DNA of 21,964 nt from an uncultured Saprospiraceae bacterium (GTDB lineage: Bacteria; Bacteroidota; Bacteroidia; Chitinophagales; Saprospiraceae): the NCBI GenBank assembly GCA_937930625.1, contig CALHBW010000036.1, positions 1-21,964 of the forward strand, given 5' to 3'. The notes beneath the pieces are model-generated. The model searched no databases, had not been told where the DNA came from, and worked only from the letters and a program-made list of their open reading frames with translations. The number at the start of each line of letters is the position of its first letter. Position 1 is the first letter of the stretch. The translations under genes and the position numbers were made by a program. Positions 6,673 to 15,865 of this stretch are shown piece after piece.

Positions 6673-9186
6673 CTAAAAATTCATTTTTAATCTCAAATTA
6701 ATCCTTCTTGAGGTCAGGTAATTGGGCACTGCAAAGTATTGATTTTGCGTGGTTTTTACCCAAGTATTCGAAGCGGCATTGGCAACTTGCAAGAGGTTGA
6801 ATACCTCAAAACTCATCCATGCCCGCCGCGAGAATTTGAAAGGACTGCGACCACGTCCGGCGCGTCTGTTTTCATCCCACAGCAAATACGAGAACCCAAT
6901 GTCGATACGATGATAAGCCGAGTAGCGATAAGTATTACGTGCCACTACGTTGTTTTGTAAAATTCCGAAGGGAAGTCCCGTGCCAACGGTGAAGTTCATA
7001 TTCATTTTAAAGTTGGGGTTTTTGGGTAGATAATCTTGGAAGAACATCGAAAAACTCATCAATTGGTCGGTAGGGCGCGCCACATCACTCACCACCACCG
7101 AAGCAGTATCGCCTACCTCGCGTCTGGTGTGCGTGATGCCATCGAGTTGTTCACGAGTCCTTAATAATGAGAGGTTTATCCATGATTCTGCGCCTGGCAC
7201 AAACTCACCATTGAGGCGAAGGTCAAGTCCGGTAGCATAGCCTTTGGCATTATTATCACCATAATATCTAATACGAACATTATCGACATCAAAAGCCACG
7301 ATGTCCCACAAACTTTTGTAATATGCCTCCGAAATCAAGCGGAACGGACGTTCATATATTTTGAAATCATAGACCAAACCAAGTACGCCATGTATGGATT
7401 TTTGCGCCATTAAAGCGCGGTTGACCTCGCCTTCCAAATTACGCATTTCGCGGTAAAACGGCGGTTGGTAATACGCGCCAATAGAGGCTTTGACCATGAG
7501 GTTGTTTTTGCCCGTGAGGGGTTTGTAATAGAATTGAGCGCGAGGTGTTATGATGGTTTCGCCATTCAAATCCCAATGCGATGCGCGTACACCGAGTGTG
7601 ACACCCATTTCGCGCGTTGTATCTTGGAAAAATTTGAAGGTATTTTGCAAATAGCCACTCACGCGATTGGATTGGAGGTCGATATCGGATTTGACGACAT
7701 TAAAAAGGCGTAAATCGTCATTGTCGTAAGGCAGCGTGTAGAGGGCGGAGTCGAGGCGTTCCCATTCGTTGATTTCGTCGAGGATTTGTTCGCGTTGGTA
7801 TTTGACACCCCAGCGTACATGGTTGTCCATTTTGCGTTTTTCATTATCGACGAGTGTTGTTTCCCAACCACCTCTGTGTGCTACGTTGGTGACGTTGGCA
7901 GTCAGATAATTGCGGACAAATTGCTGCTGTTCACCTGCCCCGATGACAGCAATAATATCTTCTCCCGCACCTTCTTCGCCAAGATTAGTTTCTAAGATTC
8001 CGAGTGAATATCTACCTGTGATGTCGATGCGTTCGTTTTCGTTACTTTGGTAGGAAGAGGCGAGAAATTTCAAATAATAATTCCCATTTTTCGGCAAATG
8101 ACTCAGCGAAATACCGTTCATATAGGTATCAAAATTATCGCGTTCTTGTCCTTCAAACAGGACACGAAATTGGAGCGCGAGATTAATCAAACCAAGCGTA
8201 GTATTTCGTTGTTGTGGAACATAATTATAGGAACTGGTATTGATATTTCCGATATAACCAAGCTGCCAAGTCGGACTTAAATCATAAGTAAAATACCCTT
8301 GCAAATCAAAGAAGTTCGGGATGTACTCGCCTTGTGTCTGAAGGCTACCGAGTAGATAACGGGTCGTTTTATATCTTGCTCCGATTAAATATCTGAATGC
8401 CTGTTTTTCATCTTTTTTCTTCTTTACGCTCCCTTCTACATGCGCCGAACCCCCCAAAAAACTCATACCCACCGAAGCCCGTACTGAGTCAGGACGTTTG
8501 TATTTTATATCCAATACAGACGACAATTTATCTCCAAATCGCGCCTGAAAACCACCTGATGAAAAGGCAATGGAGCGTATCAAATCAATATTCGGAAAAG
8601 TCAAACCTTCCTGCTGCCCGGAGCGTATTAAAAACGGGCGGTATATCTCAAAATCATTGACATAGACCAAGTTCTCATCGTAGCTACCGCCCCGCACGGA
8701 GTACTGCGAACTCAACTCGTCAGCACTACCCGTTACACCCATTGCCAGAACAGATATATCTAAATTGCCACTCGTAGAAGGCAGGTATTCAAAGGGTTTG
8801 GTGGAAATGGATTGTAATGTTCCGACTTCATCGCGGATGCGGTCTTCTTTGACGGTAGCTGTACCGGTTTCTAAGACTTTGGGTTTTAGTTTTACATTGA
8901 TGGTTTGTTTTTGTCCTTGTTTGAGATTGACGGTGTAGGGTACTTTTTCGTAGCCTAAGTAGTCAAATTCGATGGTGAGATTGCGATTGGGCGGTAGGTC
9001 AAGACTAAATTTGCCTTTGTCGTCTGTGGTCGTGCCAAGCCCTGCACTGGATACACCTACACTGACGAATTGGATAGGCTCGCCCGTATTGGCATCGATG
9101 ACTTTACCGTTAAGTGTTGCCTTATTTTGTGCAAAGCAAAATATGGATAATGAGCTTAGTAGGATTATTAAAAGTATTTTTTTCAT
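6673..9186 (-). CDS. TonB-dependent outer-membrane receptor
   Basis: An 837-residue protein with a signal peptide ending in CFAQ near residue 20. Residues 22-105 form a carboxypeptidase-regulatory-like domain (LNGKVIDANTGEPIQFVSV, then TTTDDKGKFSLDLPP and FDYLGYEK), as is usual in Bacteroidota receptors. The plug follows at about 118-235 (YSVRGGSYDENLVYVNDFEIY). The remainder is the 22-strand barrel, with alternating aromatic strands and a terminal phenylalanine (LKMNF), the usual outer-membrane assembly signal. It is shorter than typical SusC proteins (about 1000 residues) and has no SusD partner gene, so a siderophore, vitamin or peptide substrate is as likely as a glycan. A palindrome starts 6 bases upstream of the start codon. 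Confidence 0.93.
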   Translation of the reverse strand: MKKILLIILLSSLSIFCFAQNKATLNGKVIDANTGEPIQFVSVGVSSAGLGTTTDDKGKFSLDLPPNRNLTIEFDYLGYEKVPYTVNLKQGQKQTINVKLKPKVLETGTATVKEDRIRDEVGTLQSISTKPFEYLPSTSGNLDISVLAMGVTGSADELSSQYSVRGGSYDENLVYVNDFEIYRPFLIRSGQQEGLTFPNIDLIRSIAFSSGGFQARFGDKLSSVLDIKYKRPDSVRASVGMSFLGGSAHVEGSVKKKKDEKQAFRYLIGARYKTTRYLLGSLQTQGEYIPNFFDLQGYFTYDLSPTWQLGYIGNINTSSYNYVPQQRNTTLGLINLALQFRVLFEGQERDNFDTYMNGISLSHLPKNGNYYLKFLASSYQSNENERIDITGRYSLGILETNLGEEGAGEDIIAVIGAGEQQQFVRNYLTANVTNVAHRGGWETTLVDNEKRKMDNHVRWGVKYQREQILDEINEWERLDSALYTLPYDNDDLRLFNVVKSDIDLQSNRVSGYLQNTFKFFQDTTREMGVTLGVRASHWDLNGETIITPRAQFYYKPLTGKNNLMVKASIGAYYQPPFYREMRNLEGEVNRALMAQKSIHGVLGLVYDFKIYERPFRLISEAYYKSLWDIVAFDVDNVRIRYYGDNNAKGYATGLDLRLNGEFVPGAESWINLSLLRTREQLDGITHTRREVGDTASVVVSDVARPTDQLMSFSMFFQDYLPKNPNFKMNMNFTVGTGLPFGILQNNVVARNTYRYSAYHRIDIGFSYLLWDENRRAGRGRSPFKFSRRAWMSFEVFNLLQVANAASNTWVKTTQNQYFAVPNYLTSRRINLRLKMNF

Positions 9187-9192
9187 ATGTCT

Positions 9193-9262
9193 GTACAGGC
9201 GATTTTAATCGCCATGTTGATAAGTTTGAAATATAGCATATGGCGATTGAAATCGCCTGTAC
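9193..9262. repeat. Paired nested palindromes upstream of the TonB-dependent receptor
   Basis: Arms 9193-9215 and 9240-9262 are reverse complements at 22 of 23 positions. Each arm is itself a small hairpin, GGCGATT and AATCGCC around a 2-base loop. The left arm with its flank, GTACAGGCGA to TCGCCATGTT, has the same ends as the element at 4226-4405. The structure lies directly before the start codon at 9186 and could affect translation or transcription of the receptor. Confidence 0.8.
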
Positions 9263-9318
9263 GAGTGTTTTAACGTTTTTATAACATCAATATTTTATCA
9301 GCACAAAAGAAAACGAAA

Positions 9319-9348
9319 AAAGCCGGGCAAATTGTTTGCGCCGGCTTT
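9319..9348 (-). terminator. Intrinsic terminator of the 9399-14697 gene unit
   Basis: On the minus strand the stem AAAGCCGGCGCAAA pairs with TTTGC-CCGGCTTT (one bulged base) around a short loop and is followed at once by a T-rich run. It lies about 50 bases after the stop of the large sorting-domain protein. Confidence 0.85.
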
Positions 9349-9398
9349 GTGTGGAGTTGGAATTTCTCCTGAGCGATACCTCGTAATGAGAAAGAAAA

Positions 9399-12300
9399 TT
9401 ATTTTACGAGTGTTACATCGTCCCTGCATATCATAATGCTTCCGTCTTTAAATTCAATTTCGGCTCGCCATACAAATACGGCAGGATTGACTGGTTGACC
9501 GTTTTGTGTATTGCCATTCCAGCTACAATTTAAGCCATTATACTCACAATCATTACTTTCAAATATGAGTTCTCCCCAACGACTGAATATTTGGAAAGTT
9601 TTTATAGAATTGACCAAATCAGGGTTGGTATTAATAAAAAAGAGGTCGTTGATGAGGTCATCATTGGGGCTGAAAACATTGGGAACATAAATGCCTTCAC
9701 AATAATCTTTATTTATTCTGACAATAAGGGAATCTCGCGATGTACAGCCAAATTCATCTGTTACATTCAAATGATAAATTGTGTCGTTTAATGGAGTAAC
9801 ATTGATTTGCCGATTATCAGGATTATCAATTCCCGGACCTTCCCATGTGTGTGTAATAGCACGATTAGGGTTTACGGCAAAATCAAGTGTGAGGGATGCG
9901 CCAAATTCAATCGTGATTTCATCCATATCAGGGATAATATTGGCTGATACCGGACTGACTACATTGACCCATAACGAAGTATCTTGTTGACAATTATTCA
10001 AATCCGAAACGGTCACGGTCAAGTTATAATTATCCGGTTCGGGGTAAGGGACAGGTATCAGTTCATTTGATATATTCCCATTACCATAATCAATAAGAAT
10101 TTCGTTGTGCGGATTGAGAATGACCAAATCAAATTCGCTATTTTCACAGATAGCATCAGGGGCATCCACAATGAGTTCCGGTCCCGAATAACCTATTATC
10201 TCTACATTCAGCGAATCAATTGATTGGCATAGATTTGTGTCTGTTACGGTTAATATGACAGTATAAATACCTGAATTGAGATAGTGTTTTTCAGGATTGA
10301 GAAAATTAGAAAAAGTACCATCGCCAAAATCCCAGTCAATATCATAAGTGGGCAATACATCGCCCAAAGGAATGAATTGAATGGTGTCGGAAGTACATCG
10401 CCCGTTGATAGCTTGAAAACTGACACCGATATTCGGTGCTGCAAAAATAGATATATCAAAAGATTGGCTATCATCGCCACATAGCTGAGAAGTTACGGTT
10501 ACGGTGATGATAGTATCATTGGCAAAGTTGGGATAAGTATAAGTTGTATCACCCAGATTATCAATGAACTGTGGCGTAGAACCATCGCCCCAATCCACTT
10601 GAGTGACAGCTTCTATGGGAGTAACAGCAGTGGTCAAGGTAACAGTAAATGGCGAACATACCGGAGCTTCATAATCTATCGAAAATGCAGCGTCTGTGTT
10701 GGAGGGATAAACAATAATCGTATCCATCGCTACTCCGGGTGGGCAACCCTCTTTGAAGCCTTCTACGATAATAGGAACTAAGCGGGTGGTATCGCTGTTG
10801 TTGGAATAAACAAGGGTTTCGGGAAATTCGTTTGAAGTCGTACCATCCTCAAAAATGACGTTGATAAAATCATAATTTTGAGAGGTATGTACCAATGTAG
10901 CCGTATCGCCCGAACATATGGCATCATTCGTATTGAGAATTTCAAATGAAACATCGAAGCGGGCAGGGCGTTCAATTTGAATCATTTCCATAACTGTCGT
11001 GCAAGCGGTCATAACTGTGAGGTTGGCAGTGATAGTATCGGCAATATCAGGTCTTTCGACCATCACGGAGAATATCTCGCTGTTGCCTGTTTGACCATTT
11101 AATGACCAATCATATACATAACCTTCGATGGCGGGTGTTACTGCCAAATCAATTTGAATACTATCACAAGCAGAAGTCGTGTCTATTTCAATGCTGACGG
11201 TAGGGCTAAAAGCCGGTTCGATAATAAAAGTCTCGGAAACAATAGCTTGACATTCCGGTGAAATACCCACCACCTGTGTCAGTGTATAGCTTCCGGGCGT
11301 GAGGTTTGGCAGGGTGATGTTGTTCAGGTTTTCCTGAATATCGCCTGTTTCTTCGATAGTATAAGATAGGGTAGGGGTGCTTGAAGTGTTGTTTATGCTA
11401 ATGATTGTTGTTTCGGAAAAAATATTTTCATTGGCTAGGCAAGCATTATCGCTAAATTCAAAACTCGCAATAGGTTCGGCTTCAACATTTACAGTGAGTG
11501 TAGCTATTCCCATGCAAAAAGAAGTTGGGTCTGTATATTCTATTTCAAATGCGCCGACATTATTCGATTGAAATACACCACCACTAACGCCATTTCCTGT
11601 ATATGTACCTGCTTGTATAGTTGTTTGTAAATCAATAGCTTGACCTATACAAACGGTAATTTCGTCTTGGCTGAGTCCACCGATGGGAATGACTTCAATT
11701 TGCATCTCATACATACCGCCGCAGCTATCGGTCAGCATAAACATCTGTATTCCCGGAGTGTTGGGGATAAATTCGCAATTCGGTACGCTGCAATCTTCGA
11801 TGTTTTCGGCAGGGTTGATGTAGTCCAAGAGGTTGAGGGTTTCGTTGGAGACACAAATAGAATCGGGATTCGTGAACATAATCTCAGGAGTGGGAAAAAG
11901 CGGAATCGTAATAGATTCTGTGAACTCATTGCCACAAATATCCCTTCCCGAAGCAGTAATCGTAAAATTGTCAGCATTAGGAATTTGTACAAGGGCGCAT
12001 AATGTATCTGCGTCGCCGACTATATCTGCATCGGTTGATGACCAAGTAATTTGAGGTGGAATAGGGGAAAATTCCATAAAAGCGCAGGTTTCGACAAGGG
12101 TTTGGGTACAGAGGATTTCGCCGGGAATGGTGTCTATCATTTGCTGCTCGAAGGTGGTGATGGTAAAAGGTCTGCAATTTGGGTCACAGTTTGAATTATC
12201 AGCGCACAATTCAAATGTATAATCACCTGCTTGTGTATTGTCAATTGTAATCGTCGGATTTTCAGCCGTTTGATTGGAGAAAGAGACACCTGACGAGGTA

Positions 12301-13088
12301 GGTGTCCAAGTGAAATCATCTGCGTGTTGTGAAATATTATTGATACCTACCTGAAAACTTGGACTACATAATTGTGTAGAATCTATTTGTAAAATGGCAT
12401 TGGCAGAAGGGGCAGCAGTGATGGTAATTTCTTGTGAAATAGAGAAGGTATCACAATCAAAATGGTCTGTAACGGCAAATTCCACTTCATATGTACCGGG
12501 TCCGGGAAAATTATGTGCGAAATTAAGAGTATCGCCAAGAAGTTCGTCATCCACATACCAAAAAAACTCATCAACCAAGTCCCGGTTGCAGATGTCTCCC
12601 GTAAATTGTACGTTAAACGGAGAAGATAGGCAGGCGAGGTCAGAGTAGGTGAATCCGTTCAAGGGATTAGGGATAACATTAAATTTTATGTTATCAAAAT
12701 TGGCAACTCCAAACTCGTCCACACAATCTGTTCGGGTAATTCTCGTAAAATATCCGAATGAACCAAAGGGGGCATTATCTCCCGGTTCAATAGGGTCTCC
12801 CGGCATATCTGCACAATCAAAATTATACAAATGACTGATAGTAGCAACGCCTGAAACATCCGTCAAAATGGTGTCAATTCCATCCGGATAATTGATTTCG
12901 TAAGTACCGGGTGCGCCGAGATTTGAGATGATAATACTGACCGGAGTTGAACCATTATTATCTAAACATAGGGTTTGTGGGGCATTGGTCAAAAAAGACG
13001 GATTGCTTTCGCAGAGTGTTTGAGTATATATTTGCCCTGCCCAGAATATTATCCCCAAAACCAATAAAAAACGAGTGTTATTTGACAT
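9399..13088 (-). CDS. Giant secreted PKD-like repeat protein with T9SS type B sorting domain
   Basis: A 1229-residue protein with a signal peptide in the first ~23 residues. The body is a chain of Ig/PKD-like beta domains rich in Thr, Asn, Asp and paired cysteines. Clear PKD signatures are DWGDGSTPQF near 830 and DWDFGDGTFSN with GIYTVILTVTD near 920-950. Residues 1129-1229 form the gliding-motility-associated C-terminal domain (CHU_C): VPNVFSPNDDLIND, then FQIFSRWGELIFES, then the W-x-G pattern and a final VTLVK. In known Bacteroidota this domain directs export through the type IX system and attachment to the surface. No enzyme motif is seen, so adhesion or a surface-layer role is most likely. 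It starts 16 bases after the stop of 13105-14277 and is probably in the same operon. Confidence 0.92.
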   Translation of the reverse strand: MSNNTRFLLVLGIIFWAGQIYTQTLCESNPSFLTNAPQTLCLDNNGSTPVSIIISNLGAPGTYEINYPDGIDTILTDVSGVATISHLYNFDCADMPGDPIEPGDNAPFGSFGYFTRITRTDCVDEFGVANFDNIKFNVIPNPLNGFTYSDLACLSSPFNVQFTGDICNRDLVDEFFWYVDDELLGDTLNFAHNFPGPGTYEVEFAVTDHFDCDTFSISQEITITAAPSANAILQIDSTQLCSPSFQVGINNISQHADDFTWTPTSSGVSFSNQTAENPTITIDNTQAGDYTFELCADNSNCDPNCRPFTITTFEQQMIDTIPGEILCTQTLVETCAFMEFSPIPPQITWSSTDADIVGDADTLCALVQIPNADNFTITASGRDICGNEFTESITIPLFPTPEIMFTNPDSICVSNETLNLLDYINPAENIEDCSVPNCEFIPNTPGIQMFMLTDSCGGMYEMQIEVIPIGGLSQDEITVCIGQAIDLQTTIQAGTYTGNGVSGGVFQSNNVGAFEIEYTDPTSFCMGIATLTVNVEAEPIASFEFSDNACLANENIFSETTIISINNTSSTPTLSYTIEETGDIQENLNNITLPNLTPGSYTLTQVVGISPECQAIVSETFIIEPAFSPTVSIEIDTTSACDSIQIDLAVTPAIEGYVYDWSLNGQTGNSEIFSVMVERPDIADTITANLTVMTACTTVMEMIQIERPARFDVSFEILNTNDAICSGDTATLVHTSQNYDFINVIFEDGTTSNEFPETLVYSNNSDTTRLVPIIVEGFKEGCPPGVAMDTIIVYPSNTDAAFSIDYEAPVCSPFTVTLTTAVTPIEAVTQVDWGDGSTPQFIDNLGDTTYTYPNFANDTIITVTVTSQLCGDDSQSFDISIFAAPNIGVSFQAINGRCTSDTIQFIPLGDVLPTYDIDWDFGDGTFSNFLNPEKHYLNSGIYTVILTVTDTNLCQSIDSLNVEIIGYSGPELIVDAPDAICENSEFDLVILNPHNEILIDYGNGNISNELIPVPYPEPDNYNLTVTVSDLNNCQQDTSLWVNVVSPVSANIIPDMDEITIEFGASLTLDFAVNPNRAITHTWEGPGIDNPDNRQINVTPLNDTIYHLNVTDEFGCTSRDSLIVRINKDYCEGIYVPNVFSPNDDLINDLFFINTNPDLVNSIKTFQIFSRWGELIFESNDCEYNGLNCSWNGNTQNGQPVNPAVFVWRAEIEFKDGSIMICRDDVTLVK

Positions 13089-13104
13089 AGATTAAGTTAT
13101 AATT

Positions 13105-14277
13105 TTAGATTTTTTTTGCTTCATCAAAATCGTAATCAGACTTGCCGATTTTGAGCGTAATTCTCTGAATAGATGTTGCGGAAGCATCTATTTTATGAAT
13201 GGGCATATAAAAACGTTCACTTGATTTTGGCAATAACTTTTCGCTGTTTTTTTGAGGATTGGCGGGTTTGCCGAAGGCTGTTTTTTTTAAGGTATATTGA
13301 TTGCCTTGGTTATCATAAGCGGTGGCATGACCGATTTCAAAGGTGTAAGTTTGAGCGGATAGGTTGAAGACCTTAAATTGGGCGAATGTAGTTTCGGACT
13401 GTTTTTGTACGCCTTCCCATTTCACAATAAAATCGCCGTAAATCGCCACATTTGGACCGCCGGTAGTTGTGGGAAGTTCCACATTGGTGAGTTGCATCTC
13501 TTGTTTATTATCGTTTATTCTCACGTCGAAATCAATACGAGTAAATTTGGTGGCTTTTTTTGAAACGCCTCGCACTACGAATTTTACATTGAGTGGTATG
13601 CCTGCGGGCATGCTGTTGGAGACAGGATTTCTTTTTTCGTCCCAAGCACTCAAATCTCTTTTAAAACCGGAACTATTACATCTTTTAGCAATACACGCCA
13701 TAGAATTTTGTTTGATTTGATTTCCTTGGTCATCAAAAAAGACATTCAAAAAGGGAATAAAAGTAAGTTTTCTATCTTCTTCCTCCATATTAGTCACTTT
13801 GTAAAACATCGTAATCCGTTCTCCTTCCCGTTTGAGTTCCTGAAAGTCGAATTTGAAATTATTGACAAGAGCATCATAAGCTTTATTTTTATGATTTTTT
13901 GGGATAAATTCTTCAACATCAAAGACATCTACTTCTATATTTTTTTCATTTGTTTCATCATTAATTAAAATGTCTTCTGAATATTGTTCATTGCCCTGCT
14001 TATCTACTACTTTCAGTTTTCCGCTTTTTTCTTTATATTCTTCGGGAATTTTAAATTTTACATTGCCATCTTTATTTGCACTTTCCTCGAATTCTTTACC
14101 GTCAATAATAATAATGACTTTGCCTGTTCTTTTAGGTTGTGCCGTTATTCCATCGACCAATTGTATGTTTATGGTAGTGGCAGAAGATGGGAATATTTTA
14201 TCTCCCAGTTTGTTTACTGCAAATCCAATGATTGCGGTGAGCATAGCTACAATAATCCAATTTTTAGGTTTTTTCAT
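13105..14277 (-). CDS. Membrane-anchored beta-domain protein of unknown function
   Basis: A 390-residue protein with one N-terminal membrane segment (about residues 8-25) after Lys-Lys-Pro-Lys, so probably anchored with the rest in the periplasm. Residues 35-117 look like a small beta-sandwich resembling transthyretin or carboxypeptidase-regulatory domains (QLVDGITAQPKRTGKV...NKDGNVKFKIP). Two further, mutually similar beta domains follow, at about 130-270 and 275-385. Each has a strand with a 'DNQGNQ' or 'DDQGNQ' turn and hydrophobic strands ending in RIDFDVRI or RITLKIG. These recall extracellular immunoglobulin-like domains of the DUF4352 type, but I cannot assign a family. It lies between a lipoprotein gene (12 bases upstream) and the T9SS cargo gene. 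Confidence 0.75.
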   Translation of the reverse strand: MKKPKNWIIVAMLTAIIGFAVNKLGDKIFPSSATTINIQLVDGITAQPKRTGKVIIIIDGKEFEESANKDGNVKFKIPEEYKEKSGKLKVVDKQGNEQYSEDILINDETNEKNIEVDVFDVEEFIPKNHKNKAYDALVNNFKFDFQELKREGERITMFYKVTNMEEEDRKLTFIPFLNVFFDDQGNQIKQNSMACIAKRCNSSGFKRDLSAWDEKRNPVSNSMPAGIPLNVKFVVRGVSKKATKFTRIDFDVRINDNKQEMQLTNVELPTTTGGPNVAIYGDFIVKWEGVQKQSETTFAQFKVFNLSAQTYTFEIGHATAYDNQGNQYTLKKTAFGKPANPQKNSEKLLPKSSERFYMPIHKIDASATSIQRITLKIGKSDYDFDEAKKI

Positions 14278-14289
14278 ATTAAAGTATTT

Positions 14290-14697
14290 TTATTTTTTTT
14301 GTAGTAAATTTTTCGCCTTTTTGAGCCGCGGACAATGCTCTACCAGCCTCTGGTCAAGTTCTCTGTTGCTGAACATCTCAAGGTTTTTAAACTTGGGTAT
14401 TTTACTGTAAAATGCCAGATTGATATTGTTTTGACATAAGCCTGCTTCAGCACCCATCCTATCCATGCTGCTCATAAATTCATCTGTTATCTGACCATCA
14501 CCGTACTGTGGGTTCCAGAAACCTTTTTCCCGGGTATTCTTCATTATCGCTACTTTGTCTTTGTTTTCGAGTATTAGGTTTGAGAAAGATTCGGCGCAGA
14601 TACATGATTGTTCGATGTACGCCCGTTCGACAGAGTTGTATTTACCACAACTGATTGCTAAAAGGCTGATAATCAAATAAATAATATTTTCCTCCAT
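14290..14697 (-). CDS. Small lipoprotein, first gene of the operon
   Basis: A 135-residue protein. Residues 5-17 are hydrophobic and end in the lipobox LAISC (cysteine 17), although a positively charged N-region is missing, which is unusual. The mature part is helical with cysteines at about 31, 33, 96 and 120 that could pair. I recognise no family. Size and general style resemble the lipoprotein at 3277-3798, but I see no convincing sequence similarity. The stop is 12 bases before the start of 13105-14277, so the two are almost certainly co-transcribed. A two-way terminator lies 59 bases upstream. Confidence 0.72.
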   Translation of the reverse strand: MEENIIYLIISLLAISCGKYNSVERAYIEQSCICAESFSNLILENKDKVAIMKNTREKGFWNPQYGDGQITDEFMSSMDRMGAEAGLCQNNINLAFYSKIPKFKNLEMFSNRELDQRLVEHCPRLKKAKNLLQKK

Positions 14698-14755
14698 TGC
14701 AGTTGTTAATTTTATATATTGTGATATTTTTTATGAGCTAAAAGTGGTATTTGAC

Positions 14756-14784
14756 AAAAAGGACAGCCGAAAGGCTGTCCTTTT
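14756..14784. terminator. Two-way intrinsic terminator
   Basis: GGACAGCC (14761-14768), loop GAAA, GGCTGTCC (14773-14780), flanked by five A on the left and four T on the right. On the minus strand the stem is followed by TTTTTGTC, so it ends the TM2-protein transcript (stop at 14807) before the next operon starts at 14697. Confidence 0.92.
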
Positions 14785-14806
14785 CTTTGCATAATTTAAA
14801 CATACA

Positions 14807-15625
14807 TCAAACCAGGAGTTTGCTTTTTTGTCCGGCAAATTCTTCTTCAGTGATGAGTCCTTTATCCTTCATTTCTGCAAGTTTTTCTATTCTTGAAATG
14901 ACTTCGTCAGAAAGGTTCAGTGTTTTTGCACCTGCTGCTTCGAGTTGAGGCGTATTTGACAGTTTGTAGCCATTCGCAACGAAATTATCAAAGGTTGGCT
15001 GAGAACGAAGGAAAGAAAGATGGTCATTGGTCTTAATTTCATCGAGGTTGACAAAACCATGTTCAACTGATTTGCTAAGATGTAAATATGCACTATCGGG
15101 ATTTTCCATGATAGAGTAAAGACAAGATAGTTTGAAATGGGCGTCAAAGTCTTTCGAGTTTACGTTGAGTGCTTTTTTGTAATCGATTATGGCTCCGTCA
15201 AAATCATAATTAGTATATTTTTTATCTCCGCTGATTTTGAAAGGATTTTTTTTGTCTTGATTCATAGAAAGACGCGGGGTTTGTTGAGTATTATCAGGCT
15301 GACTGGCTTCTGTAGGTGCAGCAGCCCCCACATTGGCGTTGTCTCCCTGTGTGTTGGTATTGTTGATAACTACGGTGGTTTGAGTTTGTTGTTGACCTCC
15401 TGCATTCATTGCCATGACATAATGAGGATTGTACTTCATATTAAATTTCATCTCGCTCATAGTCAGAAAGACAATACACTCAATAACTGCGATTATTGGA
15501 GTGATGAATGTCCAGATGAACAAAAAATATAACAAACCTTGAATCCATTGTCCGAGGTAAAATCGGTGTGCACCAAATCCGCCAAAGAATAGTGCTAAAA
15601 TAGCAGCTGTTGTTTTGCTTTTCAT
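14807..15625 (-). CDS. TM2 domain, TPR-like and SHOCT domain protein
   Basis: A 272-residue protein with three parts. Residues 6-57 are a TM2 domain: two membrane helices with the signature LFFGGFGAHRFYLGQW. Residues 70-125 are a Gln/Asn/Thr-rich linker. Residues 133-195 look like TPR units (YTNYDFDGAIIDYKKALNV, then AHFKLSCLYSIMENPDSAYLHLSKSV). Residues 243-272 are a SHOCT domain (ISRIEKLAEMKDKGLITEEEFAGQKSKLL), a short module found at the ends of many bacterial membrane proteins. SHOCT domains are thought to assist oligomerisation; the protein probably sits in the inner membrane with a cytosolic tail. It is a single-gene transcript with a hairpin in its leader and a strong terminator downstream. 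Confidence 0.88.
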   Translation of the reverse strand: MKSKTTAAILALFFGGFGAHRFYLGQWIQGLLYFLFIWTFITPIIAVIECIVFLTMSEMKFNMKYNPHYVMAMNAGGQQQTQTTVVINNTNTQGDNANVGAAAPTEASQPDNTQQTPRLSMNQDKKNPFKISGDKKYTNYDFDGAIIDYKKALNVNSKDFDAHFKLSCLYSIMENPDSAYLHLSKSVEHGFVNLDEIKTNDHLSFLRSQPTFDNFVANGYKLSNTPQLEAAGAKTLNLSDEVISRIEKLAEMKDKGLITEEEFAGQKSKLLV

Positions 15626-15689
15626 AAGAATAAATTTTAAAATGTTACTTAAATAGATTTATTGTTTTTAATTGTTTCACAGATATATC

Positions 15690-15721
15690 GGCAGACAGCC
15701 CTCTCTTGGTAGCTGCCTGCC
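15690..15721 (-). promoter_or_regulatory. GC-rich hairpin in the leader of the TM2-SHOCT gene
   Basis: GGCAGACAGC and GCTGCCTGCC pair with a single A-C mismatch around a 12-base loop. It lies 65-96 bases upstream of the start codon at 15625 and, if transcribed on the minus strand, would be in the mRNA leader. No U run follows, so it is not a typical terminator. Confidence 0.5.
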
Positions 15722-15833
15722 GTGTGGTCTAAGTAACACTCTTTTATATATTAATGTGAATTAACTTTCTCTTTGATAAGTCAAGGTAAGTATGGGTACT
15801 ATATTGAAAGTTGGGCTTACTAAATAGTTGGCA

Positions 15834-15865
15834 AAAAAACAGAGGGAGCTAAGAAATACTCCCTC
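15834..15865 (-). terminator. Orphan minus-strand intrinsic terminator
   Basis: GAGGGAG (15842-15848) and CTCCCTC (15859-15865) form a perfect 7-bp stem with a 10-base loop. On the minus strand the stem is followed by TGTTTTTTTG. No minus-strand gene ends here, which suggests a non-coding transcript starting further right, or an attenuator in a long leader of the TM2-SHOCT gene. Confidence 0.6.

Noticed and set aside
6673..9186. Reading the receptor as a SusC glycan importer
   Set aside because: It is shorter than typical SusC proteins and has no SusD-like gene or glycoside hydrolase beside it, so only a general TonB-dependent receptor call is supported.
13970..14410. A 146-codon plus-strand open frame spanning two minus-strand genes
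   Set aside because: It is antisense to two genes with good signal or membrane segments and close operon spacing; the translation is low-complexity Ser/Phe/Leu, as expected from antisense of Lys/Asn-rich coding sequence.
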